Source: Phycisphaerales bacterium (GTDB lineage Bacteria > Planctomycetota > Phycisphaerae > Phycisphaerales > UBA1924). Taken from it: a DNA stretch of 57,632 nucleotides. Every line of letters starts with the position of its first letter. Position 1 is the first letter of the stretch. The translations under genes and the position numbers were made by a program. Where the stretch lies: assembly GCA_026982335.1 (NCBI GenBank), contig JALSHH010000032.1, positions 1 through 57,632 on the forward strand, in the 5' to 3' direction. This document shows positions 53,382-57,632 of the stretch, piece by piece. The notes under the pieces are model-generated. The model saw only the letters and a list, made by a program, of their open reading frames with translations. It searched no databases and was not told the origin of the DNA.

Positions 53382-54674
53382 ATGGCCTCAATCGTCTTCT
53401 ATTTCCAAGTCCACCAGCCACACCGCCTCAAGCCCTACTCCGTCTTCCATACCGACCCCTTCTACTTCCACGAAGAAGCCAACTGCCAGATCGCTGAGAA
53501 AGTCGCTGACAAGTGCTATCGCCCGACGACCAAGCTCATGCTCGATCTCATCAAACGCCATGAGGGCAACTTCCGCATCTCCTATTCCATCACAGGCACC
53601 GTCATCGAGCAGTGGAAAAAGTTCACCCCCGATGTCCTCGACCTCTTCGTCCAACTCGCAGACACCGGCTGCGTCGAGTTCGTCGCCGAGACCTACTACC
53701 ACTCGCTCTCGTTCCTCTACTCCCAAGACGAGTTCCAAACCCAGCTCGATATGCACACCAACCTCATCGAGCAACACTTCGGCCAGACCCCCAAGGTCTT
53801 CCGAAACACCGAACTCATCTACGCCAACGCCCTCGCCAGCACACTCACCAAAATCAAAGACAAAGACGGTAACCAACGATTCCTAGGCACCATCTGCGAA
53901 GGCACCGACACCCACCTCGGTTACCGCTCCCCCGCCTACCTCTATCAACCACCCGCACACGACGGCCAACCCCTCGTGGGCCCCAACAACCGCCCCTTCG
54001 CCCTCCTCCTCAAAAACTACAAACTCTCCGACGACATTGCTTTCCGATTCGGAAACAAAGCTTGGGAGGAATACCCACTCACCGCCGAGAAGTTCGCCCG
54101 GTGGGTCCACCAAATCAACGGCAACGGCTACCTCTGCAACCTCTTCATGGACTACGAAACCTTCGGCGAACACCAATGGGCCGACACCGGCGTCTTCCAA
54201 TTCCTCGAAAAACTCCCCGAAGCCGTGTTCGATGTCGCCAAAAAAGCCGACGGCTCAACCGAAAACCACTTCATCACCCCAACCGAAGCCTTGCAACAGT
54301 TTGAGCCCATCGGCGAATATGATGTCCCCGATTTCATCTCATGGGCCGACACCGAACGCGACCTCTCCGCCTGGCGAGGCAACGCCATGCAACACAACGC
54401 ACTCGAAGAAACCTACCGTGTCGAAAAAATCCTCAAAGATCGCATGATCGAGATCAAATCCAAAGCCGACCCCAAGCAGATCGAGGAAATCGAATACATC
54501 GTCACCGACTGGCGCAAACTCACCACCAGCGACCACTTCTACTACATGTGCACCAAATACTGGGCCGACGGCGATGTCCACAAATACTTCTCCCCCTACG
54601 ACTCCCCCTACGACGGCTACATCAATTTCATGAATATACTCGACAATGTAAAAACACGTCTCGCCAAGGTGTGA
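53382..54674 (+). CDS. Glycoside hydrolase family 57 protein (alpha-amylase type)
   Basis: A 430-residue cytoplasmic-type alpha-glucan hydrolase or transferase of family GH57. The N-terminus VFYFQVHQPHRL is the first conserved GH57 motif. EFVAETYYHSLSFLY, GTICEGTDTHLGYRSPAYLY and NLFMDYETFGEHQWADTG correspond to later conserved motifs with acidic catalytic candidates. There is no signal peptide. Length is near that of short GH57 amylases. The start ATG is at 53382. It probably degrades or remodels glycogen or maltodextrin. A copy of its last 70 bases lies 3.2 kb upstream at 51389-51458. Confidence 0.92.
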   Translation: MASIVFYFQVHQPHRLKPYSVFHTDPFYFHEEANCQIAEKVADKCYRPTTKLMLDLIKRHEGNFRISYSITGTVIEQWKKFTPDVLDLFVQLADTGCVEFVAETYYHSLSFLYSQDEFQTQLDMHTNLIEQHFGQTPKVFRNTELIYANALASTLTKIKDKDGNQRFLGTICEGTDTHLGYRSPAYLYQPPAHDGQPLVGPNNRPFALLLKNYKLSDDIAFRFGNKAWEEYPLTAEKFARWVHQINGNGYLCNLFMDYETFGEHQWADTGVFQFLEKLPEAVFDVAKKADGSTENHFITPTEALQQFEPIGEYDVPDFISWADTERDLSAWRGNAMQHNALEETYRVEKILKDRMIEIKSKADPKQIEEIEYIVTDWRKLTTSDHFYYMCTKYWADGDVHKYFSPYDSPYDGYINFMNILDNVKTRLAKV

Positions 54675-54779
54675 TTCAGGCTCAAGATATGGGTTTAAGC
54701 GCACCCCATCCGTGCGCAAAATCCTTGCACTTCCCAACTTCCCCCTTGAGCCGACAAGCCGATCTGCGAAAATACCCTC

Positions 54780-55907
54780 ATGCAGATTAACACACAACAC
54801 ATCGAATCAATCCAATCCCCCTCTTCCGCCTTCCTCAGGCTTCCGGGGGAGGTGTCCGCGTCCCCGCGGATGGAAGGGGCCTTCTCTTCCCCTCCCCCTC
54901 TTCCCAACGCTCTCTTGGAAGACCTCATCAACCCTTCCCTCTCCGCATTCGAGATGTGTCAAATCCACAACCTTACCTTCACTCAACTCGCCGATATTCT
55001 CGAATCCGAATCCTTCCAACAAGCAATCAATGCACTCGAGCGCATCTCTCAAGCACGCATCAAAGTCATTCAACCCGAAGCAACAGCCCTCGCAGCCGCC
55101 CGCCTCGCCGACATCCTCAAAGACAAACCAACCACCCCCGCCCACGCCGAGACCCAGCGCAAAGCCGCCACCAAACTCATCTCTTCTTCTTTTTCCCGCA
55201 GCACAAGCGCCCTGCCGGTGATCCCACCCCATCTCTTCCCCCAAGCCCCCAAGAGAGGTGTCCACGCCCCCACTGACGGAGGTGGCTTTGCTGATGCAGC
55301 AGTTGAAAATCAGAACCCCGCTCTAATCACCGCCTCCTCGCGCAAAGACCAGCCCATGGCGAACCGCAATCCGCTCAAATCGGGCAGCGTGTATCGCCGA
55401 GGTGCCGAGCAACTCACCGAGCCCGCTCCGGGTCACAGGAGGCGTGCCGTCGAATCCGAACCGCCGAACGAGAATCAGCCGATCCCGTTCATCGAGTCGA
55501 TCGAGAATCGACTCGATCCGTCCGTCGGGCATCAACCAGCGGTGCCAAGGGGTGATCTGGGCAGTCCAGTCGGCAATGACATAACCGGCCGAAACTCGAC
55601 GGGTGGCCTTGCCGGTCGATTGGGGAACAGCGACATCAGGCTGCTGAGAGACAAATCGGGTAACTGCCAAGCCGACCGGAGCAGCGATGCGGGCCTTGTG
55701 CGAAGGATCAAATCGATCAATGGCATCGCTGGCGACCCGGATGCTACCAAGGAGAAGAAAAGCAGCACGCGACGGATCGAGCGTATCAATGGGCCCTTGG
55801 ATCTGGTGTTCGATTGTCGAAATAAGAAGAGGAAATTGGGCACGAATAAGAAGGGCTTTGAGCATCTGTGCCCAGCGCAAATCAGTTTCAATTTGATCAA
55901 GAACTGA
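54780..55907 (+). CDS. Doubtful ORF, antisense to the multi-HTH gene over its 3' half
   Basis: The first 180 codons include a coding-like helical segment (FEMCQIHNLTFTQLADILES, then QARIKVIQPEATALAAARLA). They also carry two in-frame copies of a GC-rich short repeat. From 55323 the frame runs antisense through the sigma-like gene and reads as non-natural sequence. There is no ribosome binding site at 54780. It may be a real short protein whose stop was lost, a decayed phage-type small protein, or chance. No function is assigned. Confidence 0.3.
   Translation: MQINTQHIESIQSPSSAFLRLPGEVSASPRMEGAFSSPPPLPNALLEDLINPSLSAFEMCQIHNLTFTQLADILESESFQQAINALERISQARIKVIQPEATALAAARLADILKDKPTTPAHAETQRKAATKLISSSFSRSTSALPVIPPHLFPQAPKRGVHAPTDGGGFADAAVENQNPALITASSRKDQPMANRNPLKSGSVYRRGAEQLTEPAPGHRRRAVESEPPNENQPIPFIESIENRLDPSVGHQPAVPRGDLGSPVGNDITGRNSTGGLAGRLGNSDIRLLRDKSGNCQADRSSDAGLVRRIKSINGIAGDPDATKEKKSSTRRIERINGPLDLVFDCRNKKRKLGTNKKGFEHLCPAQISFNLIKN
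54837..54892. repeat. Short interspersed GC-rich repeat, copy 2
   Basis: GAGGTGTCCGCGTCCCCGCG then GATGGAAGGGGCCTT is the fullest copy of the repeat also seen at 49331 and 55246. It lies in frame inside the doubtful ORF starting at 54780. Confidence 0.6.
55246..55290. repeat. Short interspersed GC-rich repeat, copy 3
   Basis: GAGGTGTCCACGCCCCCACT then GACGGAGGTGGCTTT is a diverged copy of the repeat at 54837. It is also read in frame by the ORF starting at 54780 and lies just beyond the stop of the multi-HTH gene. Confidence 0.5.
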
Positions 55908-56978
55908 GGATGATAATGTGGCATGACTCAGCGTGCCGATCCTGAAACCGGCATTGTGAATCAGCGTGTGATAGGCGCAAGCACGCATGTGTTCTTCGTA
56001 AACAACTGTCGGTTGGCGGATGCGCATATCTTCGATCAAGGCGCAGAGATCAGTTTGAGGCAGCGTGCGCAGGTTGGTCGTTACAGGGATCGACTTGAGG
56101 GCATCGGCGAAGCGATCAACAGTGTTGGGATCAGTAACAACAGGAAGATCGTAGGATGTGAGCAATGAAAAACGGGCAGCATTAATGGCGCGGACGATGA
56201 CGCTGGGGGGACGGTTGGTGTGCGTTGCGATGAATGAGGGGCCGATACCGCGCAAGACGGCGCGAAGAGCAAAGCGTTGAACGCGGGTCGTCGTTGGCCC
56301 CAGATCGGTAAAAATTGGAGATGCGGATTGTTCGTCAATGCGGATGAGCACTTTGCGAACACCTTCGTGCGAGTGGCCGGTGCGAAGAGCGATCCGAGCA
56401 GCAGTTTGGGATCGAGAGAAGTTGAATCGGCGACGGTAAGTTTTTGCCCAGCGCTCGAACTTCGCAATCTGGGTGTCAGGGATACGATCAAAGCGGGCAG
56501 CTTTGCCCAAGCGATGGGCATTGAGAGACTCAAACCATTGAGCTGTGGATTGCAGGAAAATGATGGACCGGTGTCCTTTGCCAAGGTCGAGCCGTCTGGC
56601 AATGAGTCCAAGTCGGCGGTAACGCTCGATGGTTTTGCGCGAGACACTCCAACGCTCGGCGAGCGAGTCGATGGTTTCGTAGGGCTCGGCAAGGTCGGCG
56701 GGTGTGAGATGGGCGTATTCAGAGATGTGCTCAGCAATGGCGGATAAGTCGCCTCGAAGTGCATCGCCCGGGACCAAGGCGGGGGTGTTGGTTTCGGGTC
56801 GATAGCCTGTGATCCGAAAGACGATCCAGTCTTGAGGATAGAGTCCCTCAGGGTCGATTTGTGGGGCAAGTTTATCGATGCGATGGAGGTGGCGAAGGAG
56901 CGTTGGTTTGGAAGCAAAGCCGAGCTCGGAAGCAAGCTGGGCGATGCAGGGGACCTTGGCTTTGGAGATGGCGGGCAT
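55323..56978 (-). CDS. Multi-HTH DNA-binding protein with sigma-70 region-4-like C-terminus
   Basis: A 551-residue protein with no single known family evident. The C-terminal 60 residues (about 490-541: LDERDRLILVRRFGFDG, then SGLGELLGTSAIHAARFERI) match the layout of sigma-70 region 4, which binds the -35 element. Other helix-turn-helix-like segments lie at about 8-35, 101-125 (ETIDSLAERWSVSRKTIERY, MerR/excisionase-like), 192-215 and 239-270. No region 2 (core-binding, -10 melting) motif is recognised, so it may be an atypical sigma factor or a regulator that borrowed region 4. The ATG at 56978 has no strong ribosome binding site. It converges on the GH57 side and is divergent from the gene pair at 57495. 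Confidence 0.8.
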   Translation of the reverse strand: MPAISKAKVPCIAQLASELGFASKPTLLRHLHRIDKLAPQIDPEGLYPQDWIVFRITGYRPETNTPALVPGDALRGDLSAIAEHISEYAHLTPADLAEPYETIDSLAERWSVSRKTIERYRRLGLIARRLDLGKGHRSIIFLQSTAQWFESLNAHRLGKAARFDRIPDTQIAKFERWAKTYRRRFNFSRSQTAARIALRTGHSHEGVRKVLIRIDEQSASPIFTDLGPTTTRVQRFALRAVLRGIGPSFIATHTNRPPSVIVRAINAARFSLLTSYDLPVVTDPNTVDRFADALKSIPVTTNLRTLPQTDLCALIEDMRIRQPTVVYEEHMRACAYHTLIHNAGFRIGTLSHATLSSSVLDQIETDLRWAQMLKALLIRAQFPLLISTIEHQIQGPIDTLDPSRAAFLLLGSIRVASDAIDRFDPSHKARIAAPVGLAVTRFVSQQPDVAVPQSTGKATRRVSAGYVIADWTAQITPWHRWLMPDGRIESILDRLDERDRLILVRRFGFDGTPPVTRSGLGELLGTSAIHAARFERIAVRHGLVFARGGGD

Positions 56979-57494
56979 TGCGGGTGAGTTTATGCGGAGG
57001 GGAAGTCGGGGGCTGGCAAAGGATCAGTGGGCGAAAAACCGCGATTGTGTGGCACAGGCGTTCGTGAAATGTCAAGGTTTTTTCGGGTGTGGCCGAGACT
57101 GATGTGCGAAAAAGGCCAGTCGGGCCTGTAATTTGAAGTATGGTCGACTGGCTGGGCAAAAACCTTATTGTTTTTCAGTTTTCCTGTTTTCTGCCGATTC
57201 AATTTTGTGCAGAATCCTGAGGCGCGGCGGCAGGCGGCAGGCGGCAGGCGGCAGGGAGCTAGGGAGCTGGAGCTAGTGTTGGTTTGGCGGGTGCCGGTCG
57301 CGTTTTGGGGGCTAGGTGTGGTTTGGGCGTTGTGGGGTCGGCAAGGCCTTGGAAGTCCGTGAGGGAGAGATCCGTAAAGTAGAATAGGGGTAGGCAAGTA
57401 AAGTTTTGTAGTTTGGGGTGTGTGCATTTGGTTCAATGCGTGTTGATGCCTTGTGCAGGCCCGGTTCTCGACGAAGAGAAAGCGAGAGAAGAAG
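56979..57494. other. Intergenic region between divergent genes
   Basis: These 516 bases separate the multi-HTH gene (minus) from the coupled ORF pair (plus). Apart from the tandem repeat at 57226-57274, I see no gene, RNA or clear promoter. Open frames here look like noise. Confidence 0.45.
57226..57274. repeat. Tandem GGCGGCA repeat followed by GGGAGCT-like units
   Basis: Four perfect GGCGGCA units (57226-57253) are followed by imperfect GGGAGCT units (57254-57274). Such a tract can vary in copy number. Confidence 0.85.
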
Positions 57495-57596
57495 ATGAAA
57501 ATGAATAAGAAACTATCTCAAAACGGTCAATCGTTGAAGTCTTCTGTACCAGATCAGGATACAAGCGAGTTTGATCGAAGCGAGGTCGTTCGATGA
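57495..57596 (+). CDS. Small ORF of 33 residues, coupled to the next gene
   Basis: It starts ATGAAAATGAATAAG after a purine-rich GAGAGAAGAAG and ends with a TGA that overlaps the next ATG (ATGA at 57593-57596). The peptide is polar (KLSQNGQSLKSSVPDQDTSE) with no signal. The clear ribosome binding site and the overlap support translation. It could be a leader peptide, a small regulator or part of a toxin-antitoxin or defence operon; the sequence alone does not decide. Confidence 0.5.
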   Translation: MKMNKKLSQNGQSLKSSVPDQDTSEFDRSEVVR

Positions 57597-57632
57597 CTTC
57601 TTCGCATAACGCACCAAAATACCACGCCATTG
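57593..57632 (+). CDS. Start of a gene cut by the window end
   Basis: An ATG overlapping the stop of the 33-residue ORF begins MTSSHNAPKYHAI and stays open to the last base. Only 13 codons are visible, so no family can be named. Confidence 0.5.
   Translation, partial: MTSSHNAPKYHAI

Noticed and set aside
56081-56935. Second minus-strand frame of 284 codons within the multi-HTH gene
   Set aside because: The composition is Ser/Pro/Thr/Leu-rich noise, while the overlapping frame has clear helix-turn-helix motifs.

Overview
The window looks like a chromosomal segment of a Gram-negative planctomycete of the class Phycisphaerae. Three observations support this. Lipid A and outer-membrane genes (lpxC, lpxD, ompH/skp-like, bamA) and two LptF/LptG-like permeases show a Gram-negative envelope. 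Eight consecutive secreted proteins end in a 55-residue double FFD-containing dockerin-like tail with a Cys at the next-to-last position, a type known (as GC-type dockerin) mainly from this lineage. Base composition is moderately GC-rich. The taxonomic call is an inference from family content, not from a marker search.

Layout. 1-2.5 kb: a possible small ORF, two uncharacterised membrane proteins and a lipoprotein. 2.7-8.1 kb (minus strand): bamA, ompH/skp-like, lpxD, lpxC. 8.4-12.3 kb: a small membrane protein, dnaN (minus) and transketolase (plus). 12.5-28.1 kb: eight minus-strand genes for exported proteins with unrelated N-terminal parts (serine peptidase with CARDB-like domains, five-heme cytochrome c, beta-repeat protein with a near-perfect internal 495-bp duplication, PQQ-type sugar dehydrogenase, di-heme cytochrome c peroxidase, three of unknown role), all with the same tail. 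Most are followed by their own hairpin, and they are interrupted only by one plus-strand winged-helix regulator. 28.2-37.8 kb: rho (minus), then ptsI, an RNase E/G with lysine-rich and arginine-rich extensions, dxr and a TPR/GT41 O-GlcNAc-transferase-like protein. 37.8-40.4 kb: two sulfotransferases and a nucleotide-sugar epimerase. 40.9-51.3 kb: ybeY, a CorC/HlyC-type CBS protein, a PAS-LuxR regulator, cysS, two LptF/LptG-like permeases, an ArnT-like glycosyltransferase and a PAP2 phosphatase. 51.3-57.6 kb: a more AT-rich patch with two uncharacterised genes, a remnant of a GH57 3' end, the intact GH57 gene, a doubtful ORF, a multi-HTH protein with a sigma-70 region-4-like end, and the start of a new translationally coupled gene pair running off the window.

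How the genes may work together. The envelope theme recurs: BamA/OmpH for outer-membrane protein assembly, LpxC/LpxD for lipid A, the LptF/G-like proteins for LPS export, and the ArnT-like and PAP2 proteins for lipid-linked sugar transfer and lipid phosphate removal. The dockerin-tailed cluster is the most unusual part. Its enzymes include a sugar oxidase, a multiheme electron carrier and a peroxidase that share one tail, which suggests (inference) co-localised extracytoplasmic redox enzymes. A second candidate system is the GT41 / sulfotransferase / epimerase group, which could make sulfated glycans or glycoproteins.

No tRNA, rRNA, CRISPR array or complete insertion sequence was recognised.
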